64,000 bases of DNA from Syntrophales bacterium (GTDB lineage: Bacteria > Desulfobacterota > Syntrophia > Syntrophales > UBA2210). The stretch covers positions 1 to 64,000 of the forward strand of contig JALOBE010000010.1 of the NCBI GenBank assembly GCA_023228425.1, read 5' to 3'. The stretch's first letter is position 1. Every line of letters starts with the position of its first letter. The notes beneath the pieces were generated by a model. The model had not been told where the DNA came from, did no database searches, and was given only the letters and a program-made list of their open reading frames with translations. The position numbers were made by a program, and so were the translations under genes. Shown here one piece after another: positions 17,045 through 25,313 of this stretch.

Positions 17045-18334
17045 TTATCCTATCTCCTTCTGCCGCTTCGAGGGGGCAGTTTCCGTTTTGGTTTCAAAAA
17101 GCAATATGGGTTTCTCGTTGTTGGAAACCACATCTTCACTGATGAGGCATTCCTTCACATCCGGCCGCGACGGTATGTCGTACATGATATCAAGCATGAT
17201 CCCTTCCAGGATCGATTGCAACCCCCTGGCGCCGGACTTTCGTTCCGTGGAAGCCCGGGCGATGGCCCTCAGGGCTCCTTCCGTGAAGGAGAGTTTCACG
17301 TCCTCGAGCTCGAGCATCTTCTTGTACTGCCTGACAATCGAATTTTTCGGCTCCACCAGGATACGCACCAGGTCCGCCTCTTCAAGATCAGCCAGCGTGG
17401 CGATCACGGGAAGACGGCCGATGAACTCGGGAATCAGCCCGTACTTGAGAAGATCCTCGGTCCGGACATCAGCCAGGATTTCTCCCACGTTCCGTTCGGT
17501 TTTGCTCTTAATGTCGGCACCGAAGCCGATGGCGTTCGATCCCTTCCTCTTTTCAATGATATCGGAGAGGCCGTTGAAGGCACCACCGCATATGAAGAGG
17601 ATGTTCGTCGTGTCCACCTGGATGAACTCCTGCTGCGGGTGCTTTCTTCCTCCCTTGGGCGGCACATTGGCCAGGGTTCCCTCGATAATCTTCAGGAGCG
17701 CCTGTTGAACACCTTCGCCGGACACATCCCGGGTAATGGACGGATTGCCCGATTTTCGTGAAATCTTGTCGATCTCGTCAATGTAGACAATGCCCCGGGA
17801 AGCCTTCTGAACATCGTAATCGGCATTTTGCAGGAGGCTCAAAATAATGTTTTCAACGTCCTCCCCCACGTACCCCGCCTCGGTGAGCGTCGTGGCATCG
17901 GCTATGGTAAAGGGAACGTTGAGCATCCGCGCCAGCGTCCGCGCGAGGAGCGTCTTGCCCGAACCCGTGGGGCCGATGAGCAGTATGTTGCTTTTCTGGA
18001 GTTCCACGCCGTCACTGCTGTAATCGGCATAGAGTCGCTTGTAATGGTTGTAGACGGCCACCGAAAGAACCTTTTTGCACTGTTCCTGACCCACGACATA
18101 CTGATCGATAAACTTTTTTATATTCTTGGGATCGGGAATTTCATCAGCGAGATCCCTGATCTCCTGAACGCCGCCCTCTTCTTCGACAATGCAGCGGCAC
18201 AATTCGATACATTCGTCACAGATATAGGCGGTGGGTCCGGCCACAAGTTTGCGCACCTGGTTCTGGGTCTTCCCGCAGAAGGAGCAAAACAGCACACCCT
18301 GTCCTCCGTTTTCTTTTCTACTCCTTTTTGTCAT
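17045..18334 (-). CDS. clpX: ATP-dependent Clp protease ATP-binding subunit ClpX
   Basis: AAA+ unfoldase that feeds substrates to ClpP. The 429-aa product has the N-terminal zinc finger (CSFCGKTQNQV then CDECIELC), Walker A GPTGSGKT, Walker B IVYIDEIDK and, near residues 275-280, the IGFGAD loop preceding the ClpP-binding region. The ATG at 18334 follows clpP by about 70 bases, with AGGAG in the gap. The lon start follows its stop codon directly, indicating one transcription unit for the two proteolytic systems. Confidence 0.97.
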   Translation of the reverse strand: MTKRSRKENGGQGVLFCSFCGKTQNQVRKLVAGPTAYICDECIELCRCIVEEEGGVQEIRDLADEIPDPKNIKKFIDQYVVGQEQCKKVLSVAVYNHYKRLYADYSSDGVELQKSNILLIGPTGSGKTLLARTLARMLNVPFTIADATTLTEAGYVGEDVENIILSLLQNADYDVQKASRGIVYIDEIDKISRKSGNPSITRDVSGEGVQQALLKIIEGTLANVPPKGGRKHPQQEFIQVDTTNILFICGGAFNGLSDIIEKRKGSNAIGFGADIKSKTERNVGEILADVRTEDLLKYGLIPEFIGRLPVIATLADLEEADLVRILVEPKNSIVRQYKKMLELEDVKLSFTEGALRAIARASTERKSGARGLQSILEGIMLDIMYDIPSRPDVKECLISEDVVSNNEKPILLFETKTETAPSKRQKEIG

Positions 18335-18403
18335 GACTGGAACCCCCTTCTACATCTTATCCCAAGCTAACCATTGTTTTATCAAAGGTCAACCCCTCGC
18401 CGC

Positions 18404-19000
18404 TCACTTGACCACGTCGGCGAGACGTTTCTCGATAACCTGATCGACAATACCGTACTCGCAGGCTTCCCTGCTTGTCATAAAATAATCACGGTCCGTA
18501 TCTTTTTCAATGCGCTTCACGGGCTGGCCGGTGTGTTTGCTCAAGATAATGTTCAATTCCTCCCGCAGCCGCAATATCTCTTTTGCCTGAATGCCGATGT
18601 CCGTTGCCTGTCCCTGGGATCCTCCCATGGGCTGGTGAATGAGTATACGGGAATTGGGCAACGCGTATCGTTTGCCCTTTGTGCCGGCAGCCAGGAGCAA
18701 CGCCCCCATGCTCGCCGCCTGTCCCACACATACCGTGGCGACGTCAGGCTTTATGTACTGCATCGTGTCATAGATAGCCATGCCGGCGCTCACAACACCG
18801 CCGGGCGTATTGAGGTAAAAAGAAATATCCTTGTCAGGATTTTCCGACTCAAGATAGAGAAGCTGGGCAATGATTACGTTCGCCGTTTCATCGGTTACAT
18901 GGGAACCGAGAAAAATAATCCTGTCCCTCAACAGGCGTGAGTATATATCAAAGGCCCGCTCTCCTTTGCCGTCCTGTTCAATGACCATGGGAATAAGCAT
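18404..19000 (-). CDS. clpP: ATP-dependent Clp protease proteolytic subunit ClpP
   Basis: Serine peptidase that forms the barrel with ClpX. At 198 aa it is full length, with the catalytic Ser in GQAASMGALLLA, His in RILIHQPMGG and an Asp further on in the usual order. The first residues (MLIPMVIEQDGKGERAFDIYSRLL) include the normal short propeptide. Its ATG shares one base with the tig stop codon (TGATG), so the two are translationally coupled. Confidence 0.97.
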   Translation of the reverse strand: MLIPMVIEQDGKGERAFDIYSRLLRDRIIFLGSHVTDETANVIIAQLLYLESENPDKDISFYLNTPGGVVSAGMAIYDTMQYIKPDVATVCVGQAASMGALLLAAGTKGKRYALPNSRILIHQPMGGSQGQATDIGIQAKEILRLREELNIILSKHTGQPVKRIEKDTDRDYFMTSREACEYGIVDQVIEKRLADVVK

Positions 19001-20343
19001 CAGGCGTTCTCCTTCGACTCCGTCTCCAGGTCGGAGAGGGGGTTTTTTTCCACCGTCACAGTGGCCTTTTCCACCAGAAAGGCCATAGCTTTTCCTTCTA
19101 TAATTTCATCGCGCAGCTGCTCTATACCTTCGTTCTGCCGCATCGTCTCCAGCACCTCCTCCACGGGGCGGCCCTGGAGACGCGCGAGATTGCCGATCCG
19201 TTCTTCCACTTCGCTGTCATCGGCGGTGATGGATTCTTTTTCGGCGATTCGGGCCAACAACAGCGACGTCTTCACCATGAGTTCCGCGTGGGGCCTGAAA
19301 TTCTCCTGCATGTCCAGGACCGTCTGCATCGCCCTTTCCCGCTTCAACCCGTTGGACACCATACGTCGTTCGGCATCCGCCATCAGATTGAAGGTCTGGT
19401 GTTCAACCCAGACCGAGGGCACCTCAAATTCATGTTTCTCAAGAAGCGAGGAGATGATGCTCTTTCTCAGGTCTCTTTCGGTTTTTGCCGTCGCTTCATC
19501 GACAATACTTTTCCGTGCCGCTTCCCGAAGGTTGTCGACGGTTTCGAAAGCATCAAAATTTTTTACAAATTCATCATCCAGGGGCGGAATCCTTTTTTCC
19601 AGAACATCGTTCACGGTTACCCTGAAGAGTCCCTGCCTGCCCGCCAGATCAGAGGGTTCGTAGGTTTCGGGAAAAGTGACGTTCACGATCTTTTCCTCTC
19701 CTTTTTTCAGACCCTTCAACTGTTCCTCAAAGCCGGGAAGAAAGGAGCCGCCGCCGATCTGGATCGTGTAATTTTTTGTGGTCAGCTCTTCCCGAAGCAG
19801 CTCATCAACGGTAACCTCAAAATCGATAACCAGGTAATCGCCGTCAACCGTGACCCGGTCAGCACCGGCCGGCTCAAGCAGGGCGTACATCTCGCGCAAC
19901 TTGTCAAGGCGGTTTTCCACGTCCCGGTCCGTCACCTCGTATTCCACACGCGTCACGGGCAAACCCGTATAGTCCCGGGGTTCCACGTCGGGACGGATTT
20001 CCACTGTGGCGGAGAAGCAGAAATTGCTGTCCGGTTCAAGGACCTTGTTGTCGATCTTCGGCTGCGAAACCACGGGAATATTGTTCTTCTCCACGGCCTC
20101 TACGAACCTTCTTGTAATCAGCTTTATCACCGCCTCGTTTTCGGCGTCTTCACGGTAATGTACCTCCAGTACCTTCCGAGGCACCTTCCCCGGCCTGAAA
20201 CCCTTGATTCGCGCCTTTTTACCCACCTGCCTGTAGGCCGAATCCAGTTCACGCTTTACTTCGGTCCAGGGAACGTCAAAGGAAAGCTTTCTCTTTACGG
20301 GGCTCAATTCCTCGATGGTCACATCTGCACTATATTCTTCCAC
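19000..20343 (-). CDS. tig: Trigger factor, ribosome-associated chaperone and prolyl isomerase
   Basis: Binds nascent chains at the ribosome exit. The 447-aa protein has the N-terminal ribosome-binding signature GFRPGKVPRKVLE, the FKBP-type PPIase domain in the middle and the long helical C-terminal arms. The start is a GTG at 20343 with AAGGAG upstream. It lies 29 bases after tRNA-Leu, and the strong promoter ahead of that tRNA may drive tRNA-Leu, tig and clpP together. It overlaps clpP by one base. Confidence 0.96.
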   Translation of the reverse strand: MEEYSADVTIEELSPVKRKLSFDVPWTEVKRELDSAYRQVGKKARIKGFRPGKVPRKVLEVHYREDAENEAVIKLITRRFVEAVEKNNIPVVSQPKIDNKVLEPDSNFCFSATVEIRPDVEPRDYTGLPVTRVEYEVTDRDVENRLDKLREMYALLEPAGADRVTVDGDYLVIDFEVTVDELLREELTTKNYTIQIGGGSFLPGFEEQLKGLKKGEEKIVNVTFPETYEPSDLAGRQGLFRVTVNDVLEKRIPPLDDEFVKNFDAFETVDNLREAARKSIVDEATAKTERDLRKSIISSLLEKHEFEVPSVWVEHQTFNLMADAERRMVSNGLKRERAMQTVLDMQENFRPHAELMVKTSLLLARIAEKESITADDSEVEERIGNLARLQGRPVEEVLETMRQNEGIEQLRDEIIEGKAMAFLVEKATVTVEKNPLSDLETESKENA

Positions 20344-20371
20344 GAAACCGCTCCTTCAGGGTCATTGGCAT

Positions 20372-20458
20372 TGGTGCGAGAGAGGGGAGTTGAACCCCTA
20401 TCCGCGCAAGCGGGCTGGATCCTAAGTCCAGTGCGTCTTCCAGTTCCGCCACTCTCGC
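20372..20458 (-). tRNA. tRNA-Leu (TAG)
   Basis: The minus strand begins GCGAGAGTGGCGGAACTGG and ends CTCTCGC-A-CCA with encoded CCA. The anticodon loop CTTAGGA gives TAG. It has the long variable arm typical of class II tRNAs; the length is 87 nt. It sits between a near-consensus promoter and tig. Confidence 0.95.
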
Positions 20459-20470
20459 GTGACTACGCTC

Positions 20471-20499
20471 ACTATAGTAATTGCGCTTATAATTGTCAA
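20471..20499 (-). promoter_or_regulatory. Strong sigma70 promoter ahead of tRNA-Leu and tig
   Basis: TTGACA (20494-20499), a 17-base spacer and TATAGT (20471-20476) form a near-consensus housekeeping promoter. The start site would fall just before the tRNA-Leu 5' end at 20458. The tig-clpP(-clpX-lon) genes may be expressed by read-through from it. The rest of 20500-20735 shows no gene. Confidence 0.75.
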
Positions 20500-20735
20500 C
20501 TGACACGGGGCCACCCTTGGAACACCGTATATTGTTGATATTAATAATAATATAGAGTTTCGAGCGTCGGAATTGAGGATCTTGGAAACACCCTCCCAAA
20601 CCCTCGTCGACAACTCGGGCACTATCCTCCATCGTATCGATAATACGACGTATTCAGGGCTTCAAGGACATCAGGAACGGGTGCTGTTAAACCATTGTCC
20701 CGGCAAATGCAAGGAAATAAAAGAGGGACGCAGCT

Positions 20736-21134
20736 TCATCGGCTGTGTCTGACTGAAAGGATCATTCCGAGACGGTAGTACCAGTAGCCGTAGAGTTCCC
20801 GTAGTGCCCTCCCGGTTTGGCGAAGACCTTCGGCCTGGGGCAGATAGTCGAGAAACGTCCGCTCTTTTCCCGGGGACACCTGGAAGTCGACAGGAAAGGG
20901 AACCACTTCGAGACCATGGCGCCGGAAAAGCAGCAGTGACCGCCGCATATGGTAGGCCGACGTGACCAGCAGTACCCGGGGCCGCTTCCGGTCCCACACC
21001 ATGGAATCCAGCAGGGCAGCGACAGCGGCGGCTTCTTCCGCCGTGTTGACCACCCGGTCTGTCGTCAGCATGTGATCGACGGGTAGTGGCGTCCGCTTCT
21101 CCGACATGCCGAATACCTGAGTTTCCTGAAAAAT
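20736..21134 (-). pseudogene. Truncated DUF218/YdcF-like protein, C-terminal part only
   Basis: The frame resembles only the second half of the DUF218 (YdcF/ElyC) family: RVVNTAEEAAAVAALL, then RVLLVTSAYHMRRSLLLFRRHGLEVVPFPVDF. The N-terminal half of the domain, with its nucleotide-fold-like start, is missing. In frame, the similarity begins directly after the stop codon of the upstream epimerase gene, so the 5' end appears lost at that junction. A 123-aa product from ATG 21107 is possible but would lack the core. DUF218 proteins act in envelope or polysaccharide metabolism, which fits the locus. I judge it a remnant. Confidence 0.65.
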
Positions 21135-22154
21135 TCAAAATCCCCCATAATATTCACGGTACCATGCCACAAAACGCCGGATGCCCTCTTCAATGGGGGT
21201 TTTTGGACGGAAACCAACGTCCTGCATCAGATCGTCGACATCGGCCCAGGTTTCGGGTACATCCCCAGGCTGCAGGGGAAGCAGGTTCTTCCTCGCCGTC
21301 CTGCCCAGACAGGATTCAAGTGTGGCGATGAAGTGCGTTAGGGTTACGGGCCTGTTGTTACCGATATTGTATATCCGGTAGGGCGCGAAGCTTGTCCCCG
21401 GATCGGGATGGAACTTGTCCCATCGGGGATCCGGCACCGGTATGTGCCCCATCACCCGTACCACCCCTTCCACAATATCGTCGATGTAGGTAAAGTCGCG
21501 GCGCATGTTCCCCCGGTTGAATACATCGATGGGGCGATCTTCCAGAATCGCCTTCGTAAACAGGAACAATGCCATATCCGGGCGACCCCATGGTCCGTAT
21601 ACCGTGAAAAATCGAAGCCCCGTGCAGGGTATGCCGTATAGTCCGGAATAGGCATGGGCCATGAGTTCATTTGCCTTTTTCGTTGCAGCGTACAGGCTTA
21701 CCGGATGGTCCACGTTGTGGTGGACCGAAAAGGGGATCAGCGCGTTACAGCCGTAAACGGAACTTGATGACGCGAAGACCAGATGATGTACCTTCGAATA
21801 GCGGCAGCCCTCCAGAACATTCATGAACCCTGTCACGTTGCTGTCGGTATATGCCCTCGGGTTTTCAATGGAATAGCGGACACCGGCCTGGGCCGCCAGG
21901 TGCACCACCGCATCGAAACCGCGGTACCTTTTTTCAAAAAGTTCTTCCAGGGCGCTCCGATCGGTGATGTCTATTCTGAAAAATTCAAATCCCCTGCGGT
22001 CTCGAAGCCTTCCGAGACGGGCTTCCTTCAGGGACACGTCGTAGTAGGGACTCATGTTGTCAATGCCCACAACCTGCAGACCTGCCCCGAGGAGACGCTC
22101 GCTCACGTGATAGCCGATAAAACCGGCGGCGCCGGTCACTAAAATACATTTCAT
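21135..22154 (-). CDS. NAD-dependent epimerase, probable UDP-glucuronate 4-epimerase
   Basis: Short-chain dehydrogenase-type sugar-nucleotide epimerase, 339 aa. It has the Rossmann motif VTGAAGFIGYHV, Ser in FASSSSVYG and catalytic YAATK. The sequence IDNMSPYYDVSLKEARL resembles the LpsL/Gla subgroup that interconverts UDP-glucuronate and UDP-galacturonate, so that activity is likely but not certain. It ends the polysaccharide operon after a 228-base gap from the wbpB-D fusion. That gap shows no gene or clear terminator. Confidence 0.88.
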   Translation of the reverse strand: MKCILVTGAAGFIGYHVSERLLGAGLQVVGIDNMSPYYDVSLKEARLGRLRDRRGFEFFRIDITDRSALEELFEKRYRGFDAVVHLAAQAGVRYSIENPRAYTDSNVTGFMNVLEGCRYSKVHHLVFASSSSVYGCNALIPFSVHHNVDHPVSLYAATKKANELMAHAYSGLYGIPCTGLRFFTVYGPWGRPDMALFLFTKAILEDRPIDVFNRGNMRRDFTYIDDIVEGVVRVMGHIPVPDPRWDKFHPDPGTSFAPYRIYNIGNNRPVTLTHFIATLESCLGRTARKNLLPLQPGDVPETWADVDDLMQDVGFRPKTPIEEGIRRFVAWYREYYGGF

Positions 22155-22382
22155 ACCACTGACACCTCAATACCTGGTAACGCCGTCAGCGAGCCTGGGG
22201 ACGCCCGGAAAGGATGTAAATCCGTGAGATACCTCCATCCTGAATTCCCCCATGCCCGGGAGTGATCGGGTGCTTCTGAAACAACGGGATCCGTACGCTC
22301 ACCGCGGTTCTCGTCCGTAACACACCTCCCGTATCCCCGCCGGATCCGTCCCTTCCTGTACTCATCTACTCATCGTCACCCG

Positions 22383-23975
22383 TCACTCATCGAAGAGCGG
22401 CATTGTTGAAATCTTTCTCAACCCCTTCCCCGTTTTTTCATAGAGTTTCCTGCAGGCTTTACAGGATAGCTTCTTCGGTAGTTTCTCTCCACATTCGCAG
22501 ACCCATCCTGCCTGTTTCGCCGGATTTCCCACTACCAGGGCGTGGTCGGGAACGTCTTCCACCACGACGGAGCCCGCCCCGATGAAAGCCCAGCGCCCGA
22601 TGGTGTTACCACAGACCACTGTGGCATTGGCGCCGATTGTGGCGCCCCGTTTCACCAGCGTGGGCCGTAGTTCCTCCATTCTCCGGATTTCAGCCCGGGG
22701 ATTGAACACGTTCGTAAAAACCATGGAAGGACCGCAGAAAACACCCTCCTCCAGGGTGACCCCCTTGTAGACACTGACATTGTTCTGGATTTTGCACCGC
22801 GCCCCGATGGTCACGTCAGGACCCACGACTACATTCTGTCCCAGAGAACAGTCGTCGCCCAGGCTCGATCCGGAAAGGATATGCGAAAAATGCCAGATCT
22901 TCGTCCCGGAACCGATGGAAACCCGGTCATCGATAACGGCGCTTTCATGGACAAAGTAGTCCCGTCCGCCACCGGCAAGCCTCCGGCTCTCCACCACGGG
23001 CCGTGATGACGGAACGCTCCCGGCCACAAGGCATTCTGTTGCCTCCTCCAGTATCCGGAGTACTTCAATTCCGCTTTCCGCCGTAGCGATGTCAGGTTTC
23101 CTGCCCTCGGCAATGCATTGCGCGAAATAGGCAAGCTCCTCCGTCAGGGGGAGGCTCGCGTCATGGGAGATCAAGTCCGTGGCGCCATCGCGGCTCACAG
23201 GTTCACCCTGCACCCAGTCGATGCCCTTCTCGTAAAAGAGAATCTGCCGTTCCGGCGACGAATCTTCATAGGAAAGCATCCCCTTGGACCCGATGATCAC
23301 GATCCGGTGCTCCTTGAAGGGGTGAAGCCAGCTTACGAAGACATGGCCCACCCGGTTCCCCGGGTATGAGAGAATCGTCATGGATGAGTCATGCACCGAA
23401 GGTTGAAGAAACACGCCCCCCCGGGAGATGATCTCCCGGGGGTAATCACCCATGAAATACTGAAAAATGGAGATGTCGTGGGGCGCGAAGCTCCAGAGAA
23501 TGTTCTCCTCCATACGCACGGCACCCAGGTTCAGGCGGTTACTGTACATATACTGAAGGCGGCCGATCGTTCCGTCGTCCACCAGTTCCTTCATTTTCCG
23601 GATCGCCGGATGAAAGAGAAGCACATGGCCCACCATGAGAATCACACCCCGTTCGTCAGCCAGGCGCTTCATCGCCCGGGCGTCCTCCACGGTAAGCGCC
23701 ATGGGCTTCTCCACCAGTACATGACGTCCCTTCCCCATGAGGCAGGCCGCGATGGCACAGTGGGTATCGGCCGGTGTGGCCACTGTATACCCATCAAAGG
23801 CGGCATCCGCCGCCTTCCGGTAGTCGGCGAAGAGCTCAAGACCGGGAAAGTCGTGCTTCAGCAGTGCACGCCTTTCGGCCGAGGACTCTACGACACCACC
23901 CAGCATTTCCAGTTCGTTGAGGGTTCTGATGTGATTCGTCCCCCACCGTCCGGCTCCCACGACACAGATTTTCAT
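22383..23975 (-). CDS. Fused Gfo/Idh/MocA dehydrogenase and hexapeptide N-acetyltransferase (WbpB-WbpD type)
   Basis: A two-domain enzyme of 530 aa. Residues 1-~320 are a Gfo/Idh/MocA oxidoreductase (VVGAGRWGTNHIRTL; EKPMAL with the conserved Lys), matching WbpB, which oxidises UDP-GlcNAcA at C3. Residues ~335-500 are a left-handed beta-helix acyltransferase with hexapeptide repeats (VIDDRVSIGSGTKIWHFSHI), matching WbpD, which acetylates the 3-amine. A C-terminal CEC...CKAC pair looks like a small zinc site. In Pseudomonas these are separate proteins; here they are one chain, bracketing the step of the aminotransferase encoded at 28.4-29.6 kb. It follows wbpA by 45 bases. Confidence 0.9.
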   Translation of the reverse strand: MKICVVGAGRWGTNHIRTLNELEMLGGVVESSAERRALLKHDFPGLELFADYRKAADAAFDGYTVATPADTHCAIAACLMGKGRHVLVEKPMALTVEDARAMKRLADERGVILMVGHVLLFHPAIRKMKELVDDGTIGRLQYMYSNRLNLGAVRMEENILWSFAPHDISIFQYFMGDYPREIISRGGVFLQPSVHDSSMTILSYPGNRVGHVFVSWLHPFKEHRIVIIGSKGMLSYEDSSPERQILFYEKGIDWVQGEPVSRDGATDLISHDASLPLTEELAYFAQCIAEGRKPDIATAESGIEVLRILEEATECLVAGSVPSSRPVVESRRLAGGGRDYFVHESAVIDDRVSIGSGTKIWHFSHILSGSSLGDDCSLGQNVVVGPDVTIGARCKIQNNVSVYKGVTLEEGVFCGPSMVFTNVFNPRAEIRRMEELRPTLVKRGATIGANATVVCGNTIGRWAFIGAGSVVVEDVPDHALVVGNPAKQAGWVCECGEKLPKKLSCKACRKLYEKTGKGLRKISTMPLFDE

Positions 23976-24020
23976 GATTCGCTCCTTTCAACGGCAGCAA
24001 ACACCTCCGCCCGTCACCGG

Positions 24021-25313
24021 TCACGCCTTGTAGAGCCAGGGCCGGCCGCCCTGGACGATGTTCCTGGTATCCACCACGGGAACTCCGAAAGCGGCAAAGT
24101 CCATGGTCCGGTACTCGTCGTGGGGCGTGACGATGAGAATGGCATCACAGTCGGCATCCGGCAGCCGCGACCGGCGTCCGGCATATTCCGAGAATTCCCG
24201 TGAAGGCAATATGACGGGAATATAGGGATCGTGGTACGCAACCATCGCCCCCAGGGCCTCCAGCTTTTCCATAAGATGATATGTGGGGGACTCCCGGGCG
24301 TCATCCACATTCGCCTTGTAGGCAAGGCCCATTATATGGATTCTCGCCCCCTTCAGAGCCTTGCCCCGCTCGTTCAGGGCCACCATCACCCGGGAAACCA
24401 CGTAATCCGGCATGGCTGTGTTGATCTCGCCGGCCAACTCGATAAAGCGCGTGGCCATGCCGTATTCGCGAGCCTTCCAGGTCAGATAGAAGGGATCGAT
24501 GGGAATACAGTGCCCCCCGAGCCCCGGACCCGGGTAAAAGGCCTGAAAGCCGAAGGGTTTCGTCTTCGCCGCCTCGATCACCTCCCAGGTGTCGATACCC
24601 ATGCGTTCGAAAAGCATCTTGAGTTCGTTGACCAGGGCGATGTTCACGGACCGGTAGATGTTTTCCAGAAGCTTGCTGGCTTCAGCCACTTTCGTAGACG
24701 AAACGGGGACCGTTCGCTCAACAACGCAGGAGTAGAGGGCATCAACCACAGCCAGGCACCGGGCTGTGTAGCCTCCCACGACCTTGGGCACCGTACGAAG
24801 GGAGTAGTGGCGGTTGTTCGGATCCTCCCGCTCCGGTGAATAGGCAAGATAGAAATCCGTCCCCGCCTTGAGGCCTCCGGCCTCGAGAATGGTCCGCACC
24901 ATCTCGTCGGTCGTCCCCGGGTAAGTGGTGGACTCCAGAACAACGAGCTGCCCCGGCCGGAGATACCGGGCCAGCGCCCGAGTCGTGCCTTCCACATAGC
25001 GCATATCGGGCTCGCGGTTTCTGTTCAGCGGCGTGGGAACGCAGATGAGAATGCAGTCCATCGTCTCAAGGAGAGAAAAATCCGTTGTCGGAACAAAGCG
25101 TGTCGCCGCGTCACCGGTGAGGGAGGACAGGTCCACATGGCGTATGTAACTGGTCCCGTCCCGCAGCATCCTGACTTTCTCTTCGTCCACGTCAAAGCCC
25201 GTCACGGGAAACCCGGACCGCGCGAACTCGATAACCAGCGGAAGACCCACGTAGCCGAGGCCGATGACGCCCACTGATGCCTGTTTCGATGTTATTCTTT
25301 CGACAAGTTCCAT
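24021..25313 (-). CDS. wbpA: UDP-N-acetylglucosamine 6-dehydrogenase (WbpA family)
   Basis: Nucleotide-sugar dehydrogenase of the UDP-Glc/GDP-Man DH superfamily, 430 aa. It has an N-terminal NAD site (VGVIGLGYVGLPLV), the central domain GLGGHCIPIDPFYLTWKA (in which the catalytic Cys is normally found) and a C-terminal UDP-binding domain (GLAYKANVDDARESP). This form oxidises UDP-GlcNAc to UDP-GlcNAcA, the first step to UDP-ManNAc3NAcA. The start overlaps the dehydratase gene by 22 bases. The co-encoded wbpB-D, wbpE and 2-epimerase genes support the assignment over a UDP-ManNAc dehydrogenase (WecC). Confidence 0.9.
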   Translation of the reverse strand: MELVERITSKQASVGVIGLGYVGLPLVIEFARSGFPVTGFDVDEEKVRMLRDGTSYIRHVDLSSLTGDAATRFVPTTDFSLLETMDCILICVPTPLNRNREPDMRYVEGTTRALARYLRPGQLVVLESTTYPGTTDEMVRTILEAGGLKAGTDFYLAYSPEREDPNNRHYSLRTVPKVVGGYTARCLAVVDALYSCVVERTVPVSSTKVAEASKLLENIYRSVNIALVNELKMLFERMGIDTWEVIEAAKTKPFGFQAFYPGPGLGGHCIPIDPFYLTWKAREYGMATRFIELAGEINTAMPDYVVSRVMVALNERGKALKGARIHIMGLAYKANVDDARESPTYHLMEKLEALGAMVAYHDPYIPVILPSREFSEYAGRRSRLPDADCDAILIVTPHDEYRTMDFAAFGVPVVDTRNIVQGGRPWLYKA

